A stretch of 22,386 nt of DNA from AA29 sp041481445 (GTDB lineage Bacteria > Acidobacteriota > Vicinamibacteria > Fen-336). The notes below the pieces were generated by a model. That model saw only the letters and a program-made list of their open reading frames with translations, was not told the origin of the DNA and searched no databases. A program made the position numbers and the translations under genes. The DNA is taken from NCBI GenBank assembly GCA_041481445.1, contig JBGPBV010000119.1:1-22386 (forward strand). The letters are read 5' to 3'. This document shows, piece after piece, positions 1 to 7,296 of this stretch (the stretch's first letter is position 1; each line of letters starts with the position of its first letter).

Positions 1-43
1 ACGCCGGGGCCAGGGCCTTGAGGCTCAAGCGCTTGGATCGCCT

Positions 44-66
44 AACCGTTCGGGACACCGAGCGTC
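44..66 (+). promoter_or_regulatory. Candidate ECF-type promoter upstream of the sigma factor gene
   Basis: An AAC triplet at 44-46 is followed after exactly 16 bases by CGTC at 63-66. AAC-N16-CGTN is the general shape of promoters read by ECF sigma factors, which often transcribe their own genes. The ATG at 78 lies 11 bases past the CGTC, so the transcript would have almost no leader. The motif is short and the assignment is inferred; in GC-rich DNA such a match can arise by chance. Confidence 0.4.
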
Positions 67-77
67 TAACGGAGCGG

Positions 78-665
78 ATGGTGGGAGGCGAGGACGACGC
101 CCAGGCCGTGGCCCGCGCCCGGGGCGGCGACGTCGAGGCGTTCCGCCTCCTGGTGGAGCGGCACAGCCGCGGGGTCTTCCGGCTGGCCTTCCGCATGACC
201 GGAAACGAGCACGATGCGGAGGACGTGGTGCAGGAGACGTTCTTGAAGGCGTACCGGAAGCTGGCCGCGTTCGAAGAGCGCGCGCAGTTCGGGAGCTGGC
301 TGCATCGCATCGCCGCCAACTGCGCCTACGACGTCCTGCGCGCCCGCCTCCGCCACGACGAGCGCGTGGACCGAACGGAGACCGCGGAGGGAGAGCGGAC
401 GCTGTCCGTTCCCGCCGACGATCCCTCGCCCGACCGGCTCGTGGCCGGCACCGAGGTCCGGCGCCGGATGCGGGCGGCGCTGGCCCGCATGAGCGCGCTC
501 GAGCGGTCGGCCTTCACGCTCCGCCACGTCGAGGGGATGTCGATCGCGGAGATCTCGCACGCGCTGGGGCTCGACGCGAGCGCGGCCAAGCAGAGCGTGT
601 TCCGCGCCGTGCGCAAGCTGCGACAGGCCCTGGGCGACCAGGCGCAATGGGGGGCGACGCCGTGA
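78..665 (+). CDS. ECF-family RNA polymerase sigma factor (sigma-70 family)
   Basis: This encodes a 195-residue ECF sigma factor that would direct core RNA polymerase to a small regulon. Region 2 spans about residues 21-95, with the conserved AEDVVQETFLKAYR stretch followed by FGSWLHRIAANCAYD. Region 4 spans about 130-185, with a helix-turn-helix around SIAEISHALGLDASAAKQ. Length and two-domain order are normal for the family. I chose the ATG at 78; an in-frame TTG at 18 would add 20 residues with no sigma-like content. A possible self-recognised promoter lies just upstream. The gene ends inside the start of an anti-sigma factor gene, a classic ECF arrangement. The regulon and signal cannot be read from sequence. 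Confidence 0.93.
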   Translation: MVGGEDDAQAVARARGGDVEAFRLLVERHSRGVFRLAFRMTGNEHDAEDVVQETFLKAYRKLAAFEERAQFGSWLHRIAANCAYDVLRARLRHDERVDRTETAEGERTLSVPADDPSPDRLVAGTEVRRRMRAALARMSALERSAFTLRHVEGMSIAEISHALGLDASAAKQSVFRAVRKLRQALGDQAQWGATP

Positions 666-1435
666 GGCACTTGACCGAGGAGGAGATGGTCCTCCATCAG
701 CTCGGCGAGGCGGAGGGCGCGCCGGCGATCGAGGCGCATCTCGAGGAGTGCGCGCAGTGTCGAGCGGCCGTGGACGCGCTGCGGCGCGACCTCGAGGCCG
801 TGCCCGTCCCGGAGCCGCCGGAGCGCGGCGCGGACTACGGCGCCGAGGTGTGGGCGCGCCTCCAGCCGCGCCTGGCCGGGGAGCCGAAGGTGGTGGCGAT
901 CGACGCACGGCGGTCGTGGGCGCCCCGGGTCTGGGCCCCGCTCGCCCTCGCCGCCTCGCTCGTGCTCGCCTTCCTCCTCGGCCGCCATTGGCCGCACGCG
1001 GCCCCTCCGCCGGCGGCGGCGTCGGTGTCGCCGGCGGCGCGCGAGCGGATCCTGCTGGTGGCGGTGGGAGACCACCTCGAGCGCTCGGAGATGCTGCTGG
1101 TCGAGCTGGTCAACGCGGGCGTGGACGGCCAGTCCGCCGACATCTCCGCCGAGCAGCACTGGGCGGAGGAGCTGGTCGGGGCCAATCGCCTGTACCGGCA
1201 GACGGTGGCGCGGACGGGGGAGACGGGGGTGGCAAGCGTGCTCGACGAGCTGGAGCGGCTGCTGGTGGAGGTCGCGCACCGGCCGTCCTCGCTGAGCCCG
1301 GCCGAGCGGGACGAGATCCGGCATCGCATCGAATCGCGCGGGCTGCTCTTCCGGGTCCGGGTGATCGAGACACAGGTCCGCGAGAAGGAGAAGGAGAGCT
1401 TGGGGACGCCGGCGGCAGCCAGGGCCGTTTCCTGA
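662..1435 (+). CDS. Membrane anti-sigma factor with zinc-binding motif
   Basis: The product is the likely inhibitor of the adjacent sigma factor. Near the N terminus it carries H-x3-C-x2-C (HLEECAQC), the ZAS zinc-finger signature of anti-sigma domains. One hydrophobic segment (LALAASLVLAFLLG, about residues 93-107) would anchor it in the inner membrane, leaving a periplasmic or extracytoplasmic C-terminal half of about 150 residues rich in charged helices. That half is the probable sensor and matches no family I recognise. I prefer the GTG at 662, which overlaps the sigma stop codon as GTGA and implies translational coupling. The ATG at 647 is an alternative adding five residues. The stop is 12 bases before the next gene. 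Confidence 0.85.
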   Translation: MRHLTEEEMVLHQLGEAEGAPAIEAHLEECAQCRAAVDALRRDLEAVPVPEPPERGADYGAEVWARLQPRLAGEPKVVAIDARRSWAPRVWAPLALAASLVLAFLLGRHWPHAAPPPAAASVSPAARERILLVAVGDHLERSEMLLVELVNAGVDGQSADISAEQHWAEELVGANRLYRQTVARTGETGVASVLDELERLLVEVAHRPSSLSPAERDEIRHRIESRGLLFRVRVIETQVREKEKESLGTPAAARAVS

Positions 1436-1447
1436 GGTGAGGGATCG

Positions 1448-2791
1448 ATGACAACGGGATTGTTGACGGTGACGCTCCTGGCCCTCGCGACGGCGGGGCC
1501 TCTGGCGCGGGCGCAGGCGGTGGACGAGCCGCCGGCCCGCCTGGCCCAGGCCGACCAGGATCAGGCCGAGCGCGACCGGGAGAGGGCGGAGCGCGATCAC
1601 GACAAGGCGGAGCGCGACCGCGAGCACGCGCGGGCGGACCGGGAGCGCGACCGGGCGGAGGCGGCCGCCGACCGCGAGGAGGCGCTCTACGACCATGGCA
1701 CGGGCGCCCTCGACGAGGAGCGTTGGGACCGCGCGATCGAGGCCTTCGACTCCGTGGCCAAGATGGGCGGCCGCCGGGCCGACGCCGGCCTCTATTGGAA
1801 GGCCTACGCGCTGAGCAAGGCCGGCCGCTCGGCGGATGCGCTGGCCACCCTCGGCCAGCTCCGCCAGTCGGCCCCGGGCAGCCGGTACCTCAAGGAGGCG
1901 GACGGCCTGGAGCAGGAGATCCGCCAGGCCTCCGGCCAGCGTCCCGCCCCCGAGCGCCAACCCGACGAGGACCTCAAGCTCATCGCCCTCAACGCGCTGA
2001 TGACGAGCGACGCGGACGAGGCGGTGCCCCTGCTCGAGAAGTTCCTCTCCGGCGGCTCCTCCCGCCGGCTGCGCGACCGTGCCCTCTTCGTGCTCACGCA
2101 GAGCGGCTCGCCGCGCGGCCGCGCGGTGGTGGCCGACGTCGCCCGCGGCAAGTCCCATCCCGACCTGCAGCGCAGCGCCGTGAAGTACCTGGGCCTGTTC
2201 GGCGGCGACGACAGCCGCCGGCTCCTGTCCGAGGTCTACGCCTCCAGCGAGGACGTCGAGGTGAAGAAGGCCGTCCTCCAGGCCTACATGACGTCGGGCA
2301 ACAAGGCGGGAGTGCTGGCGGCGGCGCGGGGCGAGAAGTCTCCCGAGCTGCGGCGGGCGGCCATCCGCCAGCTCGGACCCATGGGCGCGACCTCCGAGCT
2401 CTGGGAGCTCTATGGCAGCGATCCTTCGACGGAGGTGCGGAAGGACATCATCCAGGCCCTCTTCGTCGGCGGGGGAGGTGACCACATCGCCCTTCTGGCC
2501 AAGACGGAGACGAGCCCCGAGCTGCGCCGCACCGCCGTGCGCACGCTGGGCCTGATGGGCGCCGACCGCACGGGCGCCACCCTGGTCTCGTTCTACCAGT
2601 CCGACCGCGATCCCGACATCCGGCGCGAGGCCTTGCGTGGCCTGTTCATCCAGGGCAACGCGCACGCCCTGGTCCAGCTCGGCCGCGCGGAGAAGGACCC
2701 GGAGATGCGCCGCGAGATCGTGAACCAGCTCTCGCTCATGGGCGGGAACAAGGAGGCGATGGCGTTCCTGATGGAGATCCTGAACAAGTGA
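1448..2791 (+). CDS. Exported coiled-coil / HEAT-repeat protein
   Basis: The 447-residue protein begins with a probable Sec signal peptide (residues 1-24, ending ARAQA). Residues 40-74 form perfect heptads of the type AERDRER, predicting a highly charged coiled coil or single stable helix. Residues about 80-160 look like a TPR/YbgF-type segment (ERWDRAIEAFDSVAKMGG, then ALYWKAYALSKAG-like spacing). From about 174 to the end are HEAT-type repeats of roughly 31 residues, with recurring xPELRRxAxxxLGxMG units. HEAT arrays serve as protein-binding scaffolds, so a periplasmic scaffold or sensor for the sigma/anti-sigma pair is plausible but inferred. It overlaps the next gene by four bases. Confidence 0.8.
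   Translation: MTTGLLTVTLLALATAGPLARAQAVDEPPARLAQADQDQAERDRERAERDHDKAERDREHARADRERDRAEAAADREEALYDHGTGALDEERWDRAIEAFDSVAKMGGRRADAGLYWKAYALSKAGRSADALATLGQLRQSAPGSRYLKEADGLEQEIRQASGQRPAPERQPDEDLKLIALNALMTSDADEAVPLLEKFLSGGSSRRLRDRALFVLTQSGSPRGRAVVADVARGKSHPDLQRSAVKYLGLFGGDDSRRLLSEVYASSEDVEVKKAVLQAYMTSGNKAGVLAAARGEKSPELRRAAIRQLGPMGATSELWELYGSDPSTEVRKDIIQALFVGGGGDHIALLAKTETSPELRRTAVRTLGLMGADRTGATLVSFYQSDRDPDIRREALRGLFIQGNAHALVQLGRAEKDPEMRREIVNQLSLMGGNKEAMAFLMEILNK
1565..1669 (+). repeat. In-gene heptad repeat, 21-base period
   Basis: Codons 40-74 of the HEAT protein encode five successive seven-residue units (AERDRER, AERDHDK, AERDREH, ARADRER, DRAEAAA). The DNA therefore repeats every 21 bases around GCGGAGCGCGA. 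It encodes alternating acidic and basic residues that can pair across helix turns. Confidence 0.75.
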
Positions 2792-3873
2792 GGGGCACGG
2801 CTGCGACCTCGGTACTGCTGTCCGCTCTCGCCGTTTCGATCCCGGCCGCCGCCGGCCCCCCGCCTCGCCGCCTGAATACCCGCCTCGAATCGAAGACGGC
2901 CGGAGGCTCCCTCCAGACGATCGCGCAGGGCTGGGCGACCGCCCAGGTCACCCCGGCCTGGCTCGGCTACGAGGTGCCCGCGACCGGCCATCGCGCGATG
3001 TGCTGCTTCGATGGCGTCGAGCGCGAGTCGCTCGACGAGACCGGCGGGGGATGCCGGATCGAGGAGCACGGCTCCTTCTCGATGCGCGACCCCGGCGAGC
3101 GGCTCGCCTCGATGGACGACGAGACCGCGGTCGTCCTCCTGCGCGCGGACCAGGGCCGCATCGGCCGCCTCCGCGTCCTCTCCCGCGGCTGCGGGATCGA
3201 CGCCGCCGGCCGCACGCTGACCTGGGTGGACGGCGTGAAGCCGCCGGAGAGCCTCGCTCTCCTCGCCTCGCTGGTCGGCGCGCGCGACGACGAGAGCGCC
3301 CATGACAAGCTGGGCGAGGCCGCGATCATGGCCATCGCCGTTCACCAGGGAAGGGAGGCGGACGACGTCCTCCAGCGCTTCGTCGATCCGGCCCAGCCGG
3401 TGCGCGTGCGCAAGCGCGCCGCCTTCTGGATGGGGAGCCTGCGCGGCCGCCGCGGCTACGAGGCGCTGGCCCGGCTCGTGCGCGACGATCCCAGTGGCGA
3501 GGTGCGCGAGCACGGCGTGTTCGCTCTCGGCCTGAGCGAGGTCCCGGAGGCGGTGGACGCCATGATCCGCGTCGCGCGCGAGGACTCCAGCACCCACGTG
3601 CGCGGCCAGGCCCTGTTCTGGCTCGGGCAGAAGGCGGGGCGGAAGGCCGTCTCCGCCATCTCGCGCGCCCTCGAGGACGATCCGGAGACCGAGGTCAAGA
3701 AGAAGGCGGTGTTCGCGCTGAGCCAGCTCCCGAAGGACGAGGGGGTGCCGATGCTCATCCAGGTGGCGAAGACCAACCGGAATCCCGAGGTGCGGAAGCA
3801 GGCGATGTTCTGGCTCGGGCAGTCGGGGGACGCGCGCGCGCTCGCGCTCTTCGAGGAGATCCTCGGCCGGTAG
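2788..3873 (+). CDS. Exported HEAT-repeat protein, second in the sigma operon
   Basis: The 361-residue protein has a short hydrophobic N terminus (residues 5-22, ending in AAAG) consistent with export. A unique segment of about 150 residues follows, containing paired cysteines in RAMCCFDGV and a further C in LSRGCGID. From about residue 170 to the end come HEAT repeats of about 31 residues, recognisable by VRKRAAFWMGSL, VREHGVFALG, VRGQALFWLGQ, VKKKAVFALSQL and VRKQAMFWLGQ. The regular VRxxAxFxLG signature is typical of HEAT_2-type arrays. GTG at 2788 overlaps the preceding stop, so the two HEAT proteins are probably made together. Function is unknown; a scaffold role in the stress response controlled by the sigma factor is inferred. 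Confidence 0.8.
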   Translation: MRGTAATSVLLSALAVSIPAAAGPPPRRLNTRLESKTAGGSLQTIAQGWATAQVTPAWLGYEVPATGHRAMCCFDGVERESLDETGGGCRIEEHGSFSMRDPGERLASMDDETAVVLLRADQGRIGRLRVLSRGCGIDAAGRTLTWVDGVKPPESLALLASLVGARDDESAHDKLGEAAIMAIAVHQGREADDVLQRFVDPAQPVRVRKRAAFWMGSLRGRRGYEALARLVRDDPSGEVREHGVFALGLSEVPEAVDAMIRVAREDSSTHVRGQALFWLGQKAGRKAVSAISRALEDDPETEVKKKAVFALSQLPKDEGVPMLIQVAKTNRNPEVRKQAMFWLGQSGDARALALFEEILGR

Positions 3874-3886
3874 GCCGGCGCCGTGC

Positions 3887-5098
3887 TCAGGACCGCCGCG
3901 GCGGCCATGTGGAAGAGCTCTTCGTGGCCGGGGCCTCCATCACGGGCAACACGAGGTTGGTCGCCAGCACTTCAGGGCGTGCGAAGGGGTCGGAGACGGT
4001 CTTGGATTCCGCCACTCTCTTCTTGACGGCCATGACGGGGGGCGCGGCCACGTAGAACCGACCGCGCTTGCGGCCATGTGGTTCGAGGAGTCCCGCCTCC
4101 ACGAGGGCTCGGAGATCACGGCCGGCGACGACGTCCGAGACGTCCGCCGCGTTGCGGTACGTCGGGTTGCGCACCTTGTGGCCGACCGCGGCATCGGCGA
4201 GAGCAAGGACGCTGCGCTCGGGCAGGCCCAGACGACGGACGACCGTCTCCAATTCGTCGCACATCTTTTCCATCTCTCGGCTCCGCCTGAGCAGCGTCAT
4301 GGCTTCCGTGTAGTGAGCACGGAGGCAAAACCGCATCCAGGGTCGCGTGTCGCGTTCGGGGTGCCACGAGCCTTCCCCCACCGCGGCCAACACGTCGTAG
4401 TAGGCTTGCGTGTTCCGCTGGACGCCGAGGTATTCCTCGATGCTCGCGAACAAGGGCTCGCGGATGCCGCTCCGACAGAGGACGAGAGTCTGTAGACAAC
4501 GCGCCATCCGGCCGTTCCCGTCCGAGAAGGGGTGGATCATCACGAGGTTCAGGTGCGCCAGCGCCGCCTTCACCAACGGATGGTTGCCCATCGGCGCATT
4601 GAGGTCGGCCACGAGCTCGTCGATGAGAGGCACGACCTCGTCGTACGGTGGTCCTTCGTAGACGACTTCGCCGGTCCGCTCGTTGCGGACGAAGATCGCA
4701 CCGGGGCGCCACAACCCGGGATTCTTGGCCAGGTCGTAGCGAACCATCATGAAATGAAGTGACTTGAGAACCTCAGGCGAGAAGGTGAAGGTCGCGTCGT
4801 CGGTCTTCTGGAGAACGAACGTCATCGCATCGCGGTATCCGACGGTGGCCAGCCAGGCTTCATCCTTTGCGTCGATGGGCTCGCCGCCGACGACCGCCGC
4901 AATGGCGTCATCCAACGTCACGTTCAGACCTTCTATGGCGTTCGAGCCGCGCACGGCCCGCGCGAAAGCGTTCCGTCGGAGGAGACTGCGCCAGACCTTC
5001 GGCTGACCGACGAGGTAGCCGAGTTGGTTTCGCAGGCGCTCGATCTCTCGAATGACCTTGAGGTCGAGCTCGTCTAAGTCAGCTGATCTGAATAGCAT
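3887..5098 (-). CDS. Fic-family protein adenylyltransferase with C-terminal winged helix
   Basis: Fic enzymes transfer AMP or another nucleotide moiety to hydroxyl side chains of target proteins. The complete catalytic motif HPFSDGNGRMAR lies at residues 189-200, including the catalytic His and the phosphate-binding GNGR. An inhibitory helix motif SNAIEG (S52, E56, G57) sits upstream, as in class II Fic proteins that are self-inhibited until the Glu is displaced. The C-terminal third (about 290-360) resembles a winged helix, ending GLLEPHGRKRGRFYVA. The 403-residue length fits Fic-wHTH proteins. GC content appears lower than in neighbours, suggesting transfer. No clear Shine-Dalgarno precedes the ATG; instead, operator-like dyads begin four bases upstream. 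There is no antitoxin partner gene next to it. Confidence 0.92.
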   Translation of the reverse strand: MLFRSADLDELDLKVIREIERLRNQLGYLVGQPKVWRSLLRRNAFARAVRGSNAIEGLNVTLDDAIAAVVGGEPIDAKDEAWLATVGYRDAMTFVLQKTDDATFTFSPEVLKSLHFMMVRYDLAKNPGLWRPGAIFVRNERTGEVVYEGPPYDEVVPLIDELVADLNAPMGNHPLVKAALAHLNLVMIHPFSDGNGRMARCLQTLVLCRSGIREPLFASIEEYLGVQRNTQAYYDVLAAVGEGSWHPERDTRPWMRFCLRAHYTEAMTLLRRSREMEKMCDELETVVRRLGLPERSVLALADAAVGHKVRNPTYRNAADVSDVVAGRDLRALVEAGLLEPHGRKRGRFYVAAPPVMAVKKRVAESKTVSDPFARPEVLATNLVLPVMEAPATKSSSTWPPRRS

Positions 5099-5101
5099 GT
5101 G

Positions 5102-5168
5102 GAAATCTGAAATGGTCCGACTCAGAGTCTGATAATAACAGACTTGAAATCTGATTTAATAAGATTTC
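5102..5168. promoter_or_regulatory. Three tandem 22-bp imperfect dyads, probable operator array
   Basis: Units begin at 5102, 5124 and 5146, exactly 22 bases apart (two helical turns). Each carries a left arm of the form A(A/G)TCTG and a right arm of the form (C/A)(C/A)GA(C/T)T separated by seven bases. The middle unit is a perfect dyad (AGTCTG at 5126-5131, CAGACT at 5139-5144). The third also forms a longer dyad, GAAATCT at 5146-5152 with AGATTTC at 5162-5168. The array fills the gap between the divergent fic and imuA genes and overlaps candidate promoter elements for both, so a repressor bound here could control both directions. Confidence 0.6.
5132..5137 (-). promoter_or_regulatory. Candidate -10 element for fic
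   Basis: On the minus strand this reads TATTAT, five of six matches to TATAAT. It lies in the centre of the middle dyad, 33 bases before the fic start codon. No good -35 hexamer is visible at the right distance, so the call is tentative. Confidence 0.3.
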
Positions 5169-5174
5169 TATAAA
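5144..5174 (+). promoter_or_regulatory. Candidate promoter for imuA-imuB
   Basis: TTGAAA at 5144-5149 and TATAAA at 5169-5174 each match five of six consensus bases, but the 19-base spacer is longer than usual. The -35 hexamer overlaps the third operator dyad. This would give a leader of about 50 bases before the imuA ATG at 5233. Confidence 0.4.
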
Positions 5175-5232
5175 TTACTGGAGGTATTGACACGCCCCAA
5201 ACCTCGACTCATTATAGCGAAGAAAAAACGAA

Positions 5233-5943
5233 ATGAGCTCAGCACTCAAGGACGCCCTCGAAGACCTCCTCCGCTCCCGCCGCCTGCAGTCGGACGATCC
5301 GCCCCTGCGCGGGGAGGACCGGCGAGGCCGGGCGCTGGCGACGGGCATCGCCCCGCTGGACGACCTCCTCTCGGGCGGGTTCCCGCGCGGGCAGGTCTCG
5401 GAGGTCCACGGCGCCGCCTCGTCGGGACGGACGGCCCTCGTCCTGACCCTGGTCGCGCGGCTCACGCGCGCGGGGTCCCTGGTGGCCTGGGTCGATCCCG
5501 CCGACCGCCTCGATCCGCCGTCCGCCGCCGCCGCCGGCGTCGATCTCCCGCGCCTCTTGTGGCTGCGCGGTGAGGGCCGCGGCCGCGGCGAGCGCACGCT
5601 CCTGCCCGCGATCTCCGCCGTCGGCACCCTGCTGGGCTCGGGCCTGTTCGAGGCGGTCGTGCTCGACCTCGCCGGCGTCCCCCCCGCCGCGCGCCAGCGG
5701 CTCCCGGGGACCACGTGGATCCGCCTGCAGAGGCTGATCGAGGACCAGCCCACCGCGCTCCTCCTCGTGGCCGACGGCCACGTCGCCCACGGCCCGGGCG
5801 GGGCCACGCTCGCCATGAAGGCGGCGGCGCCGCGCTGGTCGGGCGCGCCCCCCGCCCGCCTCCTGCGGGGAGTGGGCGCGGAAGTGCGCGAGGCGCGCCG
5901 GAGCCTGCGCGGCGCGGCCGTGGAGCTGCAGGCCTGCTCCTGA
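5233..5943 (+). CDS. imuA: ImuA-like RecA-fold protein of the mutagenesis cassette
   Basis: ImuA proteins are RecA/SulA-like partners that work with ImuB and the polymerase DnaE2 in damage-induced translesion synthesis. The N terminus has the family pattern ATGIAPLDDLLSGGFPRGQVSEVHG (split here over residues 36-60), followed by a Walker-A-like loop GAASSGRT at 60-67 in which the usual Lys is Arg. A Walker-B-like strand, EAVVLDLAG, follows at about residue 137. The 236-residue length is typical. ATG 5233 is the only usable start because an in-frame stop ends at 5214; no strong Shine-Dalgarno precedes it. It lies 18 bases upstream of imuB. DnaE2 is not in the window. Confidence 0.82.
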   Translation: MSSALKDALEDLLRSRRLQSDDPPLRGEDRRGRALATGIAPLDDLLSGGFPRGQVSEVHGAASSGRTALVLTLVARLTRAGSLVAWVDPADRLDPPSAAAAGVDLPRLLWLRGEGRGRGERTLLPAISAVGTLLGSGLFEAVVLDLAGVPPAARQRLPGTTWIRLQRLIEDQPTALLLVADGHVAHGPGGATLAMKAAAPRWSGAPPARLLRGVGAEVREARRSLRGAAVELQACS

Positions 5944-5961
5944 GCGCGCGACGGGTGGCAG

Positions 5962-7257
5962 ATGTTCGGCGCTCTCTTCGCCCCCGCCCCTCCCCCCGAC
6001 GGCGCGCTCCTCGCCCTCGCGCATGAGTTCACCCCCCGCGCGCAGTCGCTCGGCCCGGGGGAGGCGCTGCTCGACCTCCACGGCCTCGGCCGCGTGTGGA
6101 GCGGCCCCCGGGAGCTCGCGGGCGCGCTGCTGGCCGCCGCCCACGCCCGCGGCTGGAGCGATCTCTGCGTCGCCCTCGCCTCCACGCGCGTGGCCGCGCT
6201 GGTGGCCGCGCGCGGCCGCGGCGGCCTGACCGTCGTCGAGCCCGGCCAGGAGGCGGCCACGCTGGCGCCGCTGCCGCTCGACCTCCTCGACCTCGACGAG
6301 GACCGCCGCGACCTCTTCCGCCGTTGGGGCGTCCACACGCTGGGCGAGCTGGCCGCCCTGCCCGCGCGCGGCCTCTCCGAGCGCCTGGGCGCCCTTGGCC
6401 CGCGCCTGCGCCGCCTGGCCCGCGGCGAGGACGAGGCGCCGCTGGTGCCCACGCGGGCGGCGGAGACGTTCGAGTGCGCGCTGGAGCTGGAGTGGCCGGT
6501 CGACGGGCTGGAGCCGCTGTCGTTCCTGCTCTCGCGCGTCCTCGAGCCGCTGTGCGCCCACCTCAAGGACCGCGGCCGCCGCGCGGCCTCGGTCGAGCTG
6601 GACCTCGGCCTGGTGGACGGACGGCGCCACCGGCGCGCGCTGCGCCCGGCCGCGCCCTCCGCCGAGCCGCGCACCTGGCGCACGCTCATCCTGCTCGACC
6701 TGGAGTCGCATCCGCCGAGCGACGCCGTCCAGGCCCTGACCGTCCGTGCCGAGCCGACGCCCGCGCGCACCGTCCAGTTCTCGCTGCTCGACCCCGCCCA
6801 GCCCTCGCCGGAGCGCCTGGCGGAGACGATGGCGCGCCTGGTCGAGTGGACGGGGGCCGGGCGCGCGGGAGCGGCCGCGCTGGTGGACACGCATCGCTCG
6901 GGCGCGTTCGTGATGGAGACGTTCGCGCCGGGGCCGGCCGGCGGCGCGCGCACACGGACGAGCGGTGACGGCGCCTCCGTGACCGGCCCCCCGGGGCCGC
7001 GCCTGGCGTTGCGCGCCTTCCGCCCTCCGCTGCCGGCGCAGGTGAGCCTCCGCGACGGCGTGCCCGTGTTCGTGTCCGCCAGCGGCGTGCGCGGCGAGGT
7101 CGTGGACCGCGCCGGTCCCTGGCGCGCCTCCGGCGACTGGTGGGACGTGGCCTGGAGCCGGGAGGAATGGGACGTCGCCCTGGCCGCGGGCGGCCTCTAT
7201 CGGATCTTCCTCGACCGCCTGCGCGAGGGATGGTTCGTCGAAGGTGAGCTGGACTGA
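5962..7257 (+). CDS. imuB: ImuB-like Y-family polymerase homologue, apparently short at the N terminus
   Basis: ImuB is a catalytically inactive Y-family polymerase relative that links DnaE2 to the beta clamp. The GPGEALLDLHGLGRVWSG segment (about residues 32-49) corresponds to the SIDEAYLD palm region of active enzymes, with the catalytic Asp absent. A helix-hairpin-helix-like RRWGVHTLGELAALPARGL follows, and the C-terminal GPWRASGDWWDVAWSREEWD and GGLYRIFLDR stretches are typical of ImuB. The usual first 80 or so residues, which hold the first palm strand and fingers, are missing. The upstream gene leaves no room for them. A GGTGG lies just before the ATG. Confidence 0.82.
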   Translation: MFGALFAPAPPPDGALLALAHEFTPRAQSLGPGEALLDLHGLGRVWSGPRELAGALLAAAHARGWSDLCVALASTRVAALVAARGRGGLTVVEPGQEAATLAPLPLDLLDLDEDRRDLFRRWGVHTLGELAALPARGLSERLGALGPRLRRLARGEDEAPLVPTRAAETFECALELEWPVDGLEPLSFLLSRVLEPLCAHLKDRGRRAASVELDLGLVDGRRHRRALRPAAPSAEPRTWRTLILLDLESHPPSDAVQALTVRAEPTPARTVQFSLLDPAQPSPERLAETMARLVEWTGAGRAGAAALVDTHRSGAFVMETFAPGPAGGARTRTSGDGASVTGPPGPRLALRAFRPPLPAQVSLRDGVPVFVSASGVRGEVVDRAGPWRASGDWWDVAWSREEWDVALAAGGLYRIFLDRLREGWFVEGELD

Positions 7258-7283
7258 GAAGGCGCCCCGCGCGCACCGTCGGG

Positions 7284-7289
7284 CATACT
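7284..7289 (+). promoter_or_regulatory. Candidate -10 element (CATACT) immediately before the hydrolase gene
   Basis: CATACT matches four of six bases of TATAAT and ends seven bases before the ATG at 7297. No Shine-Dalgarno is present between them, so a leaderless transcript is possible. The -35 region is unconvincing. Confidence 0.3.
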
Positions 7290-7296
7290 AAGCGCC

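Noticed and set aside
326..2665. A 779-codon minus-strand frame across the sigma operon
   Set aside because: It is antisense to well-supported sigma, anti-sigma and HEAT genes and has no recognisable motifs.
3864..3877. Hairpin CGGCC-GGTA-GGCCG at the end of the second HEAT gene as a terminator
   Set aside because: The stem is only five base pairs and no T-run follows; such short hairpins are common at this GC level.
5180..5573. GGAGG at 5180-5184 followed by a TTG-started frame from 5187, possibly a leader peptide before imuA
   Set aside because: The frame overlaps imuA out of phase for over 300 bases and becomes Arg/Pro-rich; no conserved protein is visible. The GGAGG may be chance, though it is odd that imuA itself lacks one.
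5175..6953. A 592-codon minus-strand frame over imuA-imuB
   Set aside because: The translation is Ser/Arg/Pro-rich low complexity; the plus strand has conserved ImuA and ImuB motifs.
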